Shown one piece after another: positions 1 to 10,660 of a DNA stretch of 64,000 nt (position 1 is the stretch's first letter; each line of letters begins with the position of its first letter). This DNA is from Ctena decussata (taxonomy: Eukaryota > Mollusca > Bivalvia > Lucinida > Lucinidae). The stretch is taken from contig OZ022509.1 of NCBI GenBank assembly GCA_963989385.1, forward strand, positions 80,734,043 to 80,798,042, read 5' to 3'. The translations under genes were made by a program, and so were the position numbers. The notes under the pieces were generated by a model. It saw nothing but the letters and a program-made list of their open reading frames with translations. It was not told the origin of the DNA and ran no database searches.

Positions 1-71
1 TTGTGATTTATGGATTTATGCCAAGACTGTATGTTTCTTGCAGCCTGATCAGATTTATCCCTCTCTTGTAC

Positions 72-249
72 CAATAACCCTATAAACTCCAACACACTTG
101 ATACCTTATTAATCCTATTAAATGCCCCGGGGGCTTTGCATTTTACGAAAGTGGGACATTTTCAGAGTCTAATAACCCAAAAAGCTCAGACACACTTGAT
201 ACCGTATTAATCAATCAAACGCCCCTGGGGCTTTGCATTTTACAAACAG
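72..249. repeat. Tandem pair of ~99-bp repeat units
   Basis: Two imperfect direct units start at 72 and 171. Each carries AATAACCC, then CACACTTGATACC, a TATTAAT stretch and a CCCC(G/T)GGG core followed by GGGGCTTTGCATTTTAC. Fragments of the same family recur near 560-580 (inverted), 3036-3080 and 4340-4355, so this is dispersed repeat DNA rather than a gene. Class unknown. Confidence 0.6.
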
Positions 250-269
250 GGGTGTTTTTTTTAGTCTAT

Positions 270-460
270 AGTGTAGTAAATCAGTCACTGCCAAATACCT
301 CTAATAAACAGTATTAAGGTGAGTGGGTATACCTGCAGAAGAAGCAACTTTACTATTTTACCTCTCTTTTCAGCAGTTGTCAACTCTTAAGGGAAAGAAT
401 TTGCTCCACTATGAGCAAATTCTATTCTTTAATAGTTGAGAGTCATGACCCCATTTCAAA
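270..460. mobile_element. MITE-1 copy (GAATTTGCTCC foldback family)
   Basis: A noncoding element ends in a stem-loop (380-452) whose arms are GAATTTGCTCC and GAGCAAATTC. The flank GGTGAGTGGGTATACCTGCAG and GAAGCAACTTT recurs in copies near 3371-3470/4184-4262, 7760-7972 and, inverted, 49409-49575 and 46080-46240. Copy number and foldback structure identify a MITE-like repeat. No TSD could be fixed, so the superfamily is open. Confidence 0.65.
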
Positions 461-662
461 GAGCTACCTTATTCAGAGAAGCAAACGGAAATTCATAAAA
501 GTTAATATAACAATATTTTCAGGAAAGAGGCAGGGGATGTTTAACAGAGCAGGGGCCTTTATTAGGATTAATACGGTATTTTAGATCAGTACTCACAGGC
601 TGAACCCTGTCTATGCTGTAAAGTACCATGAAAATTCTAAGTATTGGGGCAGATGAGTCTGA

Positions 663-729
663 GCAAACAGTGCAGAACCAGATCAGACTGCTCCTTAAGA
701 GCAGTCTGATCAGGGTCTACACTGTTTGC
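663..729. repeat. CAAACAGTG stem-loop MITE hairpin
   Basis: Near-perfect 67-bp palindrome from GCAAACAGTG to CACTGTTTGC, with GATCAGACTGCTC and GAGCAGTCTGATC inner arms around CTTAA. Outer flanks including TTCTAAGTATTGGG and GTGTCCCAACTTTTT resemble those around 62720-62786. The inner arm sequence relates it to other palindrome families here. Confidence 0.75.
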
Positions 730-859
730 CATTCCTCCTACATATTGTGACCCATTTCTGCATTGTAAAACTCCAACTGTTCCATTTTTGAGACAATTAC
801 AGTAATTCTATCATTCCATGTGTCCCAACTTTTTTAATTTTTACCTTAACGTGGCCCTT

Positions 860-1875
860 TTAACAATTAAGTAACAAGGCCGTCTTATCAGGTGGTCTAT
901 TTCTATAAAATATGGGTCAGGATATATTTATTTCTAGTTTGAACAGTTGGCAAGAATGTTTACTTCAAAAATATGTCATTATGTAATATGTCTGACATAT
1001 CACTTATTTTCCTGATCTTGTTCAACATTTGTGTTTAACATTTAAAAACAAATTCAGTTTATAAAAGGAGCAATATGTTTTTTTGTAAACAACTTAAAGT
1101 CTCCATAGTCCTATAAGTGATAAAAACGTCTAAACGCAAATCGTTATGAAAAGTGCTTCAATCTTCACGTTTGGTGATAAAATATGGAGTGATGTGGATA
1201 GATTGATCCATATACCTGGTAAAACGTATGGGAACGTGTTTTTTAAAGACAAAAATTCGTTCTACAAAATACAGATTTCCTTTTCTGGTTTCCCGTTGAG
1301 CGATGCAATATAAACAAAAGCGGTATAGTGAATGGGACTCCACTGCTGTACATTGTATTTTTACCATTTTTTCATTGTTTACGAAATCGAAAGTAGGTCA
1401 TTTTGGTTGGCAACTAAAATGACCCAAATCAATTTTCGAATCTTTTTTTATATGAAACTCAATGATTTTTATTGGTTCAAAGTTGGCTAATCGGGGTGAT
1501 TTACTATGACGAAACTATGGCGAGAAGCTTGCAGCGATACCTCACGATAAATTTTTTTCATGCTGATAGAGCAATGGGGCCTTTAAGATAACAATAGTTT
1601 TTAAGATATCAAACGCAGTTGGTTAAAGTAAAACATAACAGTCTTTAAACAGGTTTTAAAATTCTTGCATATCAAAATGTGTTCAACAAAATGTGCTATA
1701 CAGTTTACCCAAACCCAAACCATTGTTCTTTACACTGTATGATTACAAAATCTAGCTTAAACCAGTCTTAGTTTGCGTATTACCAACAGGACTCTAAATA
1801 TATGGATAGAGGGTCTTTAGAAGCAGACAGTTCAAACCCAAATCAGACTGCATCAACAGAACTGTTTGACACAAC
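860..1875. other. No recognisable feature
   Basis: AT-rich intergenic sequence. The only open frame of note (minus strand, 1158-1367, 69 codons) lacks family motifs and convincing splice signals. No repeat copied elsewhere in the window was recognised. Confidence 0.5.
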
Positions 1876-2080
1876 ACTTAAAGTGCCGAAAATCTGCAAA
1901 AAGCATAGATCCAGATGAGGCGGCTCATGATGAGCCACCTCATCTGGGTCTACACTGTTTGCTCTCTAGTCTTCGAAGTACAATATGAGCTTGGACAAAA
2001 CAATGCTAGAAATTTTTCAGGCATCAATTTTGTTGCTTTCTTTTCTTGTTTAAGGGTTATACAGTATTCATTTGAAACCC
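1876..2080. mobile_element. CAAACAGTG-type MITE, GATGAGG(C/T)GGCTC variant
   Basis: Hairpin 1895-1962 has AGATGAGGCGGCTCAT against ATGAGCCACCTCATCT, ending CACTGTTTGC. The left flank CTTAAAGTGCCGAAAATCTG resembles the element at 4832-5044 (CTTAAAGCGCCAAAATGC), so this is a diverged member. The open frames covering it on both strands are by-products of the palindrome. Confidence 0.6.
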
Positions 2081-3370
2081 AGTTACCCCAGGATTGACGA
2101 ACTGCAGGGGACAGTGGGGCTGAAGAACGGTGCCTTGCCAAATTGCCATGCTTGTGCACAGCTTTTGATAAAACATCAAAATAGCTTGGACAACGATATT
2201 GACCCTCACTGAGTGTTGGACATAGTCCCAAGGGGCATGGGTGGCGGCTTTTAACAGGGATTTGATCAGACAACTTGTCCCCACAGTGCCAGGGATCTGC
2301 ACAGGAGGAAGTCAAAATCCCTGCTATTTCTTGGCCCTGGAGTAGTTGGAGTTGCAGATAACGTTCCAATACTTTTTGCAATTTGGTTATTTAACTTATT
2401 TGCATTGAAGCCAGTGTATTTTCTCTGTGCCTGAAATCAATAATCAGTCAGTCTCCTGTTTATTTTGTAAAGTCAAAAATAGGCTGTTAAGCGTTTATTT
2501 ATTTTCATGGCCCTGAAAATATTTATATTAGCTATAGCTGAATTATTCAGAAATGGCTCAGAGCACACAGCGTAGACCCAGATCACCCAGAACAGAGTTG
2601 ACAGGAAAGTGGGTGGGTATGCAGCATTTTCAGAATGATTCTCCCAGCAAACAGGCTGATAGGTCAATGGCCCATAGGGTCTAGACATTTGAACTCGTGC
2701 CAGGTCAAATGATGAACAGTAAACAAATCATGCTTCAATACACCATGCCTTATGTCACTGCTACATAGCTGGGGTTTTTTTTTTTTTCAGACTTACATCT
2801 TTTCAGCCAAGTGAACCCAGTCTTAACCCTGTTGCACTCATCTTAACCCTGTTGCACTCAGAACAGAGTTTTGGCCGTTCTGAGAGCAATAGGGTTATGC
2901 CAGTTGCATTCTCCAGGAAACCAGGGAAGACAAGCAAATGATACAATTCTACATGTCAGCAGTCACACTTTTCTAATTTTGTGCTAGTGACTAAGCAGTG
3001 CCACTAGCTTAAAGCACTTTTCTCCAGACACAACTACCGTATTAATCCTGTTAAACACCCCAGGGTGTTGTATATTGCGAAAAGGATTATTAAGAGCATA
3101 AATTAAAATCTGAAAGAGTTCCTTCAAGAGCAGAGAATACATTCAGAACAAGAAACATGGGCCAGACTCACAACATAGTTTTGACTAATAAAGCCTCATC
3201 AGTGACCCTGAAAATATCTATTTACGAAACCAGAGAAAAACATACTGAAATTTCTTAATTTTTATTGGGCAGTCGATTCAAAGACTGACTAGAATCAAAA
3301 GGGGTGCAGAAAATATAAAAGGCAATGATCTAGAATAAGAGTAAACCAATCTAAAACTTCAGAATTCTAA
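2081..3370. other. Repeat-derived intergenic DNA
   Basis: No gene supported. An exact 20-bp tandem pair, TCTTAACCCTGTTGCACTCA, lies at 2821-2860. A fragment of the repeat seen at 72-249 lies at 3036-3080. Minus-strand frames at 1950-2381 and 2473-2688 show no domain and overlap MITE fragments. Confidence 0.5.
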
Positions 3371-3470
3371 TCAGCCACTGCAGAAACATCTCTAATAAAC
3401 GATAATAAGGTGAAAGGATACACTTTCAGAGGAAACAACTCGTACCATATTTTGTCTCCCTTCTCTGTTG
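3371..3470. mobile_element. MITE-1 copy, left part
   Basis: Matches 275-378 (CTCTAATAAACGATAATAAGG, then a GGAAACAACT stretch) and continues at 4184 after an inserted element. The restored order is the same as at 270-460, which shows that the insertion at 3471-4183 came later. Confidence 0.6.
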
Positions 3471-4183
3471 CAGTGTTCCCACTCAAATTTTAAACTGAGG
3501 GGTTTTATACCCCCTATCTATAAAATTTGGTGGTATGAAGTAAAATTTACGGGTATGACTTTTTATCTCGAGAAAGTTATGGGCCGAAATGGACATGGGC
3601 CGAAATGACCCGGAATCCTTGGTCCGCTTCTTTTGCAAACACTAAAGTGCCGATGTGTTTCCAATTGAAGCCTGAAAAAACGAAGAAAACGGCTGTCATG
3701 CCTTTTTCCAGTCCATTTCTCATTTGATGGATTCTTTTCCAAATGAAAAATAGAAAGTGCCATTTCCAAACAGAAACAGCGAAAGTAAACGCAAAAATAC
3801 GGACAAATTCTGTCGGCCATTATGACAGTTCTAGTGCGCAACATGACCGCACATGTCATTAATATTCATGCAGCCGATTAGTGGTAGTGTTTTCCAATAA
3901 TGAATTTGATTGGCCGTAGAACGGATGTAACAGACGTGAATGAAAACATAGTATCTTACTACGGCCCGCATTTCAGATCAAAGCAGCGACTTCTGACTCT
4001 CTTCTCGGCTACAAAAATCATCTGGCCTGGCAGACTCGCAATAGAATGAAAAAAAATGATGATTTTTTTATATTTTTGAGAGAAACATATGCGCGTGAAT
4101 GCACGTTCTTGCCCCAAAATTTATGCGTGATTAGAATGATTTCCGCGTGATTCACGCACAATTCTACGTGAATGGGAACACTG
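3471..4183. mobile_element. Nonautonomous hAT-like transposon, 713 bp, 6-bp TSD
   Basis: Seen: ends CAGTGTTCCCACTCA and TGAATGGGAACACTG are inverted repeats, and the element is flanked by CTGTTG on both sides (3465-3470, 4184-4189). It interrupts a MITE-1 copy. Known: hAT TIRs typically start CA(G)NG and usually make 8-bp TSDs, with some families giving 5 or 6 bp. Inside is a minus-strand frame (3563-3859, 98 codons) without a recognisable transposase domain. Subterminal GCGTGAATGCACG-like words near 4090-4170 could be transposase-binding sites (inference). Confidence 0.7.
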
Positions 4184-4262
4184 CTGTTGGGGTCAACTCT
4201 TAAAGGAAAGAATTTGCTCCTCTAGGAGCAAATTCTTTCTGTTAAGGGAAGACCTAGTGTCA
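4184..4262. mobile_element. MITE-1 copy, right part with hairpin
   Basis: Begins with the second CTGTTG of the 6-bp TSD, then GGGTCAACTCTTAAAGG and the palindrome GAATTTGCTCC / GGAGCAAATTC. Continuation of 3371-3470. Confidence 0.65.
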
Positions 4263-4411
4263 AAGAGCTACCTAAAGTTATCAAGATCCAATCCATGCAA
4301 GTTAATGTAACATTATTTATGGCAAAATGCGGGGCATTTACTGGTATTAATACGATACAAACAAAGACTGACACATAAGCTGTGCCTTGTGATGCCCTAC
4401 CTATCAATAAA

Positions 4412-4610
4412 CAGAGCTCTAGATAAGAGTATTTGATGATAATTAAGGATAATTTTTTTTATTTCTCAGCGAAACCATATGTTGTGACCCCTCATCTGAA
4501 ACGTCTCGACGAGACGGTTCAGATGAGTGGTCACAACATATGTTTTTATGCAGAATTAACAAAAATTATCCCTAATTATCACCAAATACTCCCTCTTATC
4601 TAGAGCTCTG
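4412..4610. mobile_element. CAGAGCTC foldback MITE, 199 bp, 6-bp TSD
   Basis: TIRs CAGAGCTCTAGATAAGAG and CTCTTATCTAGAGCTCTG are perfect complements. The centre is a palindrome of ACATATGTTGTGACC and GGTCACAACATATGT around CGTCTCGACGAGACG. AATAAA flanks both ends (4406-4411, 4611-4616). Relatives lie at 5046-5252, 6838-7027 and 50155-50364. CAG...CTG termini suggest a hAT-like origin. There is no coding capacity. Confidence 0.8.
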
Positions 4611-4616
4611 AATAAA

Positions 4617-4831
4617 GTCGTCTGTTAAGAAGCTGGCTTTATTTATAGCACAGACCTATAAAGCATGCAGAATGAACATATTTCTGCTGCTCAACTTGCG
4701 TCATAGCACCAGCGTACCTGTCAATTCAGTCGTCTTCTAATTTTTTAATTCCTCTCGTTTTTTTCCATACAAAACACAATTTGATGACAAGAAAAAATAG
4801 TGCAGCGTACATTAATTATCCTTTTCTAGGT
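4617..4831. other. No recognisable feature
   Basis: AT-rich spacer between two MITEs, with no open frame or repeat of note. Confidence 0.4.
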
Positions 4832-5044
4832 TTTAACCCTTAAAGCGCCAAAATGCAGACGACAAAATTTACGTCTGCAGAATTTCAAAAAATGTCTCGT
4901 TCAAGCGATATCATATTGAGAATTCGAACACTAGAGAGCAAACAGTGTAGATTCAGATGAGGTGGCTCATTTTGAGCCACCTCATCTGGATCTACACTGT
5001 TTGCCAATTCAACAATTTTAATTTTTGGCGCTTAAAGGGTTAAA
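4832..5044. mobile_element. TTAA-flanked piggyBac-like MITE with CAAACAGTG hairpin
   Basis: Inverted ends TTAACCCTTAAAGCGCC and GGCGCTTAAAGGGTTAA fit a TTAA target duplication plus CCCTTAAAG TIRs, a signature typical of piggyBac-type elements (Kolobok also uses TTAA but has other termini). An inner hairpin at 4938-5004 pairs GATGAGGTGGCTCA with TGAGCCACCTCATC. Related but more decayed copies: 9232-9424, 55700-55880, 58438-58660. Confidence 0.65.
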
Positions 5045-5045
5045 T

Positions 5046-5252
5046 CAGATTAGATTGGGTAGCAGGGATCATAATTGAGGGATAATTTTTGGTATTTCTC
5101 AATAAAAACATGTTGGCTCCTCATTAGGACCATCTCGCTGAGACAGTTCTACAGTAAGATAGTTCTAATGAAGGGTCACAACATGTTTTGATGAGCAGTA
5201 AGAAACATTATCTCAGAACTACCCTGAAAACCCCACCTTATTGAGAGCACTG
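5046..5252. mobile_element. Degenerate CAGAGCTC-family foldback
   Basis: Keeps the family's order: GGATAATTTTTGGTATTTCTC, ACATGTTG...CTCATTAGGACC, CATCTCGCTGAGAC, GGGTCACAACATG and a right end of TTATTGAGAGCACTG. The left TIR is partly deleted and no TSD remains, so it is older than the copy at 4412-4610. Confidence 0.55.
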
Positions 5253-6837
5253 CTATAATGGCTAGGATTTGTTCCTTTTTGCCACTGTTTGCAGGGGTAA
5301 AGCAGGGCTTCCGTTAACGGGCGTATGGCCGTATATTACGCCCAGGATTTGCTCCCGTACGTCGAGAAATGGGACCTCTGGCGTCTGGCATACGCCCGAT
5401 AATTGTCACATACAGCCGTTTGATCTTGTCCCGACGTATAAAATATCGCCACTGTCTTTAAAATTCTAGCATGTGTCATAATTAATCGGATTAACGCAGG
5501 TGTCAGCCAGACGAAAAGACCGCCTACAGGCCAATCGAGATTGTCCGTATGGAGCACTGAACCAGGTATCTCACATGTCGGACCGCCTACCTGTCAAAAA
5601 CGATTATCAAAATAACGCCCACTCGTAGATTCAACCTCTTACGGCAGTCTGCAAAACAACTTATCAAATCACGATGACTGAGCTTTTGGATGAAAGGTGT
5701 CCATCTATTTTTACGATCGCGAGAATGTAACTGACCTGTATGTGTAAGGCGTATTTCGACTTCAAAAGTTTGTGAATGTATCCATTATACACGAATACTG
5801 TATTGACAAACTCTATCTGAAGTTTTTAAGAACATAACATTTATATTAACGCTTGCCCTAACAACGAAGGTCTTGTCATGATCCATACTGTCATCAATGG
5901 AGTTTTTAGGAATACGAACCTCTTCCGCGAAAAGTGTTGATTCAAAGCGAAGATACACCGTTAATATCAATAGTCGCTATTTCCGACGTGTTATGGTCTA
6001 CGCTCTGGTACTATACATTGTTTTGATTAATGGTACTATTAAACTACGAATACTGAAACGTCCATTTCACCGATTTCCTATTTGTTTCGTCATATCGTCA
6101 TGCAACCCAGTGCGAAAATAATGCCGTACAGTGTGCACAGAAATAGCGCATGCTGATCAGGGTCTACGCGATTATATATACGGTAGCGTTGATATACAAT
6201 TACCTGCACGTTTTTGGGTCAAGCACGTTTTCTCTTTGATGTTAAGATCAAAGACGCCGCTGCGAGTATATACGCGTGCCGTACGCAGTGTCAAACCATG
6301 AGACAGGTACCTCAGTACACACACCGATAACCAACAATCGTATCAGCCAGCGCAACTAAGCAGTCAGACCGGTCTTTCTTGTTCGCATCTAACATGAATA
6401 ATAATGAACATCGACCTAGCGACAACCGAGTTCTTCGGTGGAAGCGTGTCATATATACGTTCCGTAAGTCATCGTATTTCCGACGCGGCCCATTCGGCGG
6501 CAATGAAAGGGAATATTATGCAATAGCAGACAGTGCAACGGCGAGTCTTCAGCTTTTAGAGTGCTCAGGACTTGCGTATAGTTCACAAACAAACAGGAAT
6601 GACTCTGATTAGACTGCCCAAATGCTCAGGCTTCCCTTCGAAGGACAAAAAGTTCACTACAGTGCAGGAGACAGAGAGGGATGTGTAAGGGGGTGGGTAA
6701 AAATAACCATGTACAAGTCATTCCTAAAATCTTCAGACTTCCAAAAAATTCTCTCAATACGTCCAAATCTGACACCATGGAAGTCTGGACTTCCAAATTT
6801 TGGAAGTTAGTGGAAGCCCTGGTAAAGCAGAGCTTCA
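5253..6837. other. Single-copy-looking spacer, no supported gene
   Basis: The longest stretch in the first 10 kb without repeats copied in the window. Open frames of 61-108 codons occur on both strands, several overlapping each other, none with a family motif or a matched pair of splice sites. A partial CAAACAGTG-like remnant, GATCAGGGTCTACGCG, sits near 6155-6170. Confidence 0.45.
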
Positions 6838-7027
6838 GATTAGAAGGGGTAACAGGGATAATTGAAAGATAATTTTTCTTATTTCTCAATGAAAACATGT
6901 TGTGACCCCTCATTTGAATCGTCTCGATGAGACAGTTCCAATGATGGGTCACAAAATATGTTTCTAGGGAAAATAGTGATAATTATCCCTAAAGAATCTC
7001 TGTTTCCCCCTCTTATCTGAAGCTCTG
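6838..7027. mobile_element. CAGAGCTC foldback MITE, 190 bp
   Basis: Ends CAGAGCTTCAGATTAGAAG and CTTATCTGAAGCTCTG. The centre pairs ACATGTTGTGACCCCTCAT with ATGATGGGTCACAAAATATG. Flanks GTAAAG and GTAACA could be a 6-bp TSD that has since mutated. Confidence 0.7.
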
Positions 7028-7504
7028 GTAACAGGAGCCCAGTTGGCAGTCTCACTGTCGCCCATGGCCCCATAATTCTGAACCCCCCCCCCATCCCCCA
7101 TCCCCCGGAGTTTCCATAGAAAACCTTTTGCCTTAATGTAAAATTCCAGCTTTGGGCAACAAACTGACTTGTCTTTATCCCTGGTTTAGAGGACAGCAGA
7201 ATATATAACATGGCTGGAAGTTAACTTCTTAGGATCTTCTGGATCAATAAGAAAGTCAGACCTACCAGACCACTTAAATATTTATAACTTTTAGTCAGGC
7301 TTGGAACTTCAAGATTCTTGTACTCATATATCAGCAGATTACAAGTCTCAAGTTTGTAATATAAAAGTAGGATTTCCCAATTTTAAGTCCCTCATCAGAG
7401 CCTTTCGTGTCCACTGAATCCAAGATTCAGAATAAAGAGTTTGCAAATAGGGTGTTTGCTTCTTACTCCAACTCTTGCTTTTCTTATTTCTCAAATTTTA
7501 TAGT
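7028..7504. other. Spacer with C-rich tract
   Basis: No gene seen. A C-rich run with CCATCCCCCATCCCCC lies at 7082-7106. The part at 7028-7185 weakly resembles the palindromic element at 7586-7758 (GGAGCCCA, then GTCTTTATCCCTGG inverted). Confidence 0.4.
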
Positions 7505-7585
7505 TTAAGATTACCATCTCCAGCAGGTCTTGAACCCAGAACTGCTGGATCAGCAGGCCAGCACTTAATCTACTAAGATACTGGG
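7505..7585 (-). mobile_element. SINE-4 tRNA-like head fragment
   Basis: Read on the minus strand it gives TTAAGTGCTGGCCTGCTGAT and a B-box-like GGGTTCAAGACC. It resembles the heads at 33880-34065 and 62510-62700 (CACTGGACTGCTGATCTAG, GGTTCGAGCC). Its end is cut by the palindromic element that begins at 7586. Confidence 0.5.
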
Positions 7586-7758
7586 CAGGGATAAAGACTA
7601 ACAGGGGCCCAGTAGCCCACAGCCCCTAAATTTTGGGCTTTGGAGGAAATGCCCATATCCCTATTAATAGGGGCCCACACTGCCAAAAATTTAAAATTTA
7701 AATTTTAAATTTTTGGCAGTGTGGGCCCCTATGTCAAAATTGTTAGTCTTTAACCCTG
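7586..7758. mobile_element. Palindromic MITE, CAGGG(A/T)TAAAGACTAACA TIRs
   Basis: TIRs CAGGGATAAAGACTAACA and TGTTAGTCTTTAACCCTG are 17/18 complementary. The core 7664-7733 is an essentially perfect palindrome, GGGGCCCACACTGCCAAAAA and its complement around AAATTTAAAATTTAAATTT. CAG...CTG ends are hAT-like, but no clean TSD can be set (CTGGG against CTGGT). Confidence 0.65.
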
Positions 7759-7759
7759 C

Positions 7760-7972
7760 TGGTGGGACTCTTTTATGGAGGAATAGCAAAATTATTACTA
7801 TTACTGAATTCTCATCAAAGCCCATCTTTATTATATAAGGTGAACTGGTATACTTCCAGGGGAAGCAACTCTTTGTCATTTCAATTTTTACCTCTGTCCT
7901 AAATGGGTGTCTTCTTGTACAGGTAATAACTTGCTCCCTAAGAGCAAATTCTTTCCTTATTAAGCAGACCCT
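7760..7972. mobile_element. MITE-1 copy
   Basis: Contains AAGGTGAACTGGTATACTTC, GGGGAAGCAACT and the hairpin words ACTTGCTCC / GAGCAAATTCTTTCC. Same order as 270-460. Confidence 0.6.
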
Positions 7973-9231
7973 TTCTGAAGAGTTTTTCTACCCAGGGAAG
8001 CAAAAAAAAAAAGTCACAGAAATTGTCTTCATTAGAAAACAAGGAGGAAAAGCACAGCAGTATTCCCTTACAAGTTAGAAAAACATACAAGTTGACTTAA
8101 AGGAAATTTCTTAAAAGCACAAGCTAATCAGTTTAATTTCTTCAGAAAAATCAATAGGTTTAGTATAGAGACAGGATTATGCAATACGCAGTCCCTGTAT
8201 AGACCAATAAAGTGTCTGACTAGGGATTACTGCTTCATCTAACAGATTATTAAATCATCGTCTTCATTCAAAGTTTATTATTATCTGTATGTGACTGAGG
8301 ATACATCTAGCAGACACGCTTAAAATTGATTTTTCAAACTGAGAAAGCCAGGATCTGGCACTGAAATGGGACCAAAGTTAGGATCCCAAACTGTCTATCA
8401 ATCAATTTGTAGGGAAATTATACACTACAAAAATGTTAGTCCACGAATGAGCAGACTATCAAGGAATTGCATCTACGCGCTTTGAGGACACACCTAAAAA
8501 TTCATTCGCAGCCATTCCCCAAAAGAAACAAAAAATGCAAATATATATACTACGTATTCTGATATGTTAGTAGCTTCCCATGGAGAAAATAGTGGGACCA
8601 CACTAATGTGACTATGAATGCCATGTGAGCTATTTTCTAGAGGAGAAATCTTTCATTTAATAATATATAGTTGACCCCCATTGAAAAGGGACGCAAAAAG
8701 TTCCGAATTACTTCCCCACCAAAGCAAAAATATAGGTCTTCTCCGCGCTTTGACTTCTTGATACTGATGCAACATGTTACAAACACAGCAGCGTATCAAT
8801 CATAAATTTGCTTTTTTTTTGTCTGTTGCTGATAAGTAAATATCTGTGCAATACATACATCACAGCACTATAGATCTAGCTGTGCTTCTGAAGCAATACT
8901 TCAGGTGTCATGCCAAAGGTGCTTAACATACAATTTATACACTCCAACAGGTCTGACAGACATCAGAACCAATTTGTGTGTCACTTCTCAAACTAGCTGC
9001 TATCAATCCTTAGATCCACCTTTGCAGAGCCATCACAGTACCATTAGGGTTCCTAATGTGCTGAGAACCTAAATCAAAGGTACCTAAATTAACATGGTCT
9101 AGGCATGCATCTACAGGTTTTTGCTATGTTGAGGAATTGAATGTTTATGAATTATTGGAATGTTCATGCTATTTCTGATCACAAGTGAAGCTGTTGACAG
9201 ACAGATGTTCTTTATAAAGCTGAAAAATATA
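7973..9231. other. No recognisable feature
   Basis: AT-rich spacer. No repeat shared with the rest of the window, no coding frame above about 60 codons with motif support. Confidence 0.45.
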
Positions 9232-9424
9232 TTTACCCTTAGTGCAACACAAAAGCAGATGACGAAATTTACCTCTGCAAAATGTCCAGTCTGTATCATA
9301 CTTAGTATTCAAAGACTGGAAAGCAAACAGTGGAAACCCAAATGAAGCACCTCATAATGATTAACGAGCTGCCTCATCTGGGTCTACACTGTTTGCAAAT
9401 ACAATTATTTTCATTTTGGGGCTT
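9232..9424. mobile_element. Diverged TTAA/CAAACAGTG MITE
   Basis: Parallels 4832-5044: ACCCTTAGTGCAACACAAAAGC, GACGAAATTTACCTCTGCA, hairpin 9321-9397 (GCAAACAGTGG... to CACTGTTTGC), ending TTCATTTTGGGGCTT. The TTAA flanks are not preserved. Confidence 0.55.
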
Positions 9425-9523
9425 TGTGAACAACAGTATGCCCAGTGGAGATCCTGACTGGGTTGTGCATATGCTCTGTCTAACCAAAGTTCTTATTGCT
9501 TATCTTAATTTCACACTCCTTGG

Positions 9524-9798
9524 TTGGTTGGTTGGTTGATTTGATGCTTAACGTCCACGGTAAACAACTAAGGTCATGTCGGGACGGTCAGTTAACCTAA
9601 CCACACTGTTCCTGGGCAGGCTTAGACCTCCTAAGCGGTTAACCAGTACTAAGTGCACATACTTTCGCCAGTAACTGACAACTGCCCTTCTTGAATCAGC
9701 GGAAGGAGAAACGAAAGTATGTGGCCAGACCGGGATTCGAACCCAGGACCTCCGACTTACGAGTCAGGCGCCCTACCGATTGCGCTACCCGGGCCGGC
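9524..9798 (-). mobile_element. SINE-1 (tRNA-derived), perfect 12-bp TSD
   Basis: Flanked by exact CACACTCCTTGG (9512-9523 and 9799-9810). On the minus strand it reads as a tRNA-like head with A-box word TAGCGCAATCGG and B box GGTTCGAATCC (complement at 9733-9743), a body including GTTAACCGCTTAGGAGGTC, and an (AACC)n tail. The head can fold as a full cloverleaf with a CTCGTAA anticodon loop (CGT, threonine type). Pol III promoters are expected. It is not a tRNA gene, because the homologous body and tail recur in four other copies. Confidence 0.93.
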
Positions 9799-9942
9799 CA
9801 CACTCCTTGGAATGACCCAAAATATGTAATTTGGTTGTATTACTTCAACTGTAAGGTTCCACCAAGCTCCCTTCTAATTCCAAAAATAAACGCATCGTAA
9901 ACGACTGCGTAATACCCCGCCACTGCAAACCTTTCATAGCTT

Positions 9943-10660
9943 TTTTTTCATGATTTCATACTTGTATTTAGCTCCAGGACTGGGGCAGATAATTACCTCC
10001 TTCTGATAAATTTTAATATTATTGCTTGACCATTTGGTATGTTTCTTTCAGTTCTGATTTTATGATTTTATACATATATATATGACCTGTGACAGGGGCA
10101 GATAACCCTGCTGGACTAAATTCTGATTGTAAAATAAAGCTAATGTTACTTATATTATTTCTGTGAAATTTCATAAAGATATACCAAAAATCTGATTTTA
10201 TATGGATTTTTTCATGATTTTATACATGTATATATATAGCCCTGTGCCAAAGGCAGATAACCCCTGGGGACAAAATTTTGATCATGACAGAAAGCTTATA
10301 TTGCTTCGATAAGCTGTAGCAAGTTTCAGGAAAATCACGTTCCACCCTGATTTTATGCCGAATTTTTCATGATTTTATACATGTATATAGCCCCCGGGCA
10401 GGGGCAGATAACCCTGGGGACAACATTTTGATCATGACAGAAAGCTTATATTGCTTCGATAATCTGTATCAAGTTTCAGGAAAATCACTTTCAACCCTGA
10501 TTTTATACAGAATTTTTCATGGTTTTATACATGTACATAGCCCCGGGGCAGAGGCAGATAACCCTGGTTGACAAAATTCTGCTAAAAACAGAAAAAAATG
10601 TATTATTTCAATCATTTCTGTGAAATTTCATTAGGATATTTCAAAGAGTAAAGAAATAAC
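9943..10660. repeat. Divergent satellite, five units of ~115-155 bp
   Basis: The phrase CATGATTTTATACATGTATA followed by GGGGCAGATAACCC recurs starting near 9945, 10061, 10209, 10364 and 10515. The last three units are most alike, for example AGAAAGCTTATATTGCTTCG in two of them. Noncoding. Confidence 0.7.

Noticed and set aside
3563..3859. 98-codon frame inside the hAT-like element as a transposase
   Set aside because: No hAT dimerisation, BED finger or catalytic motif is visible, and the element is too short to be autonomous.
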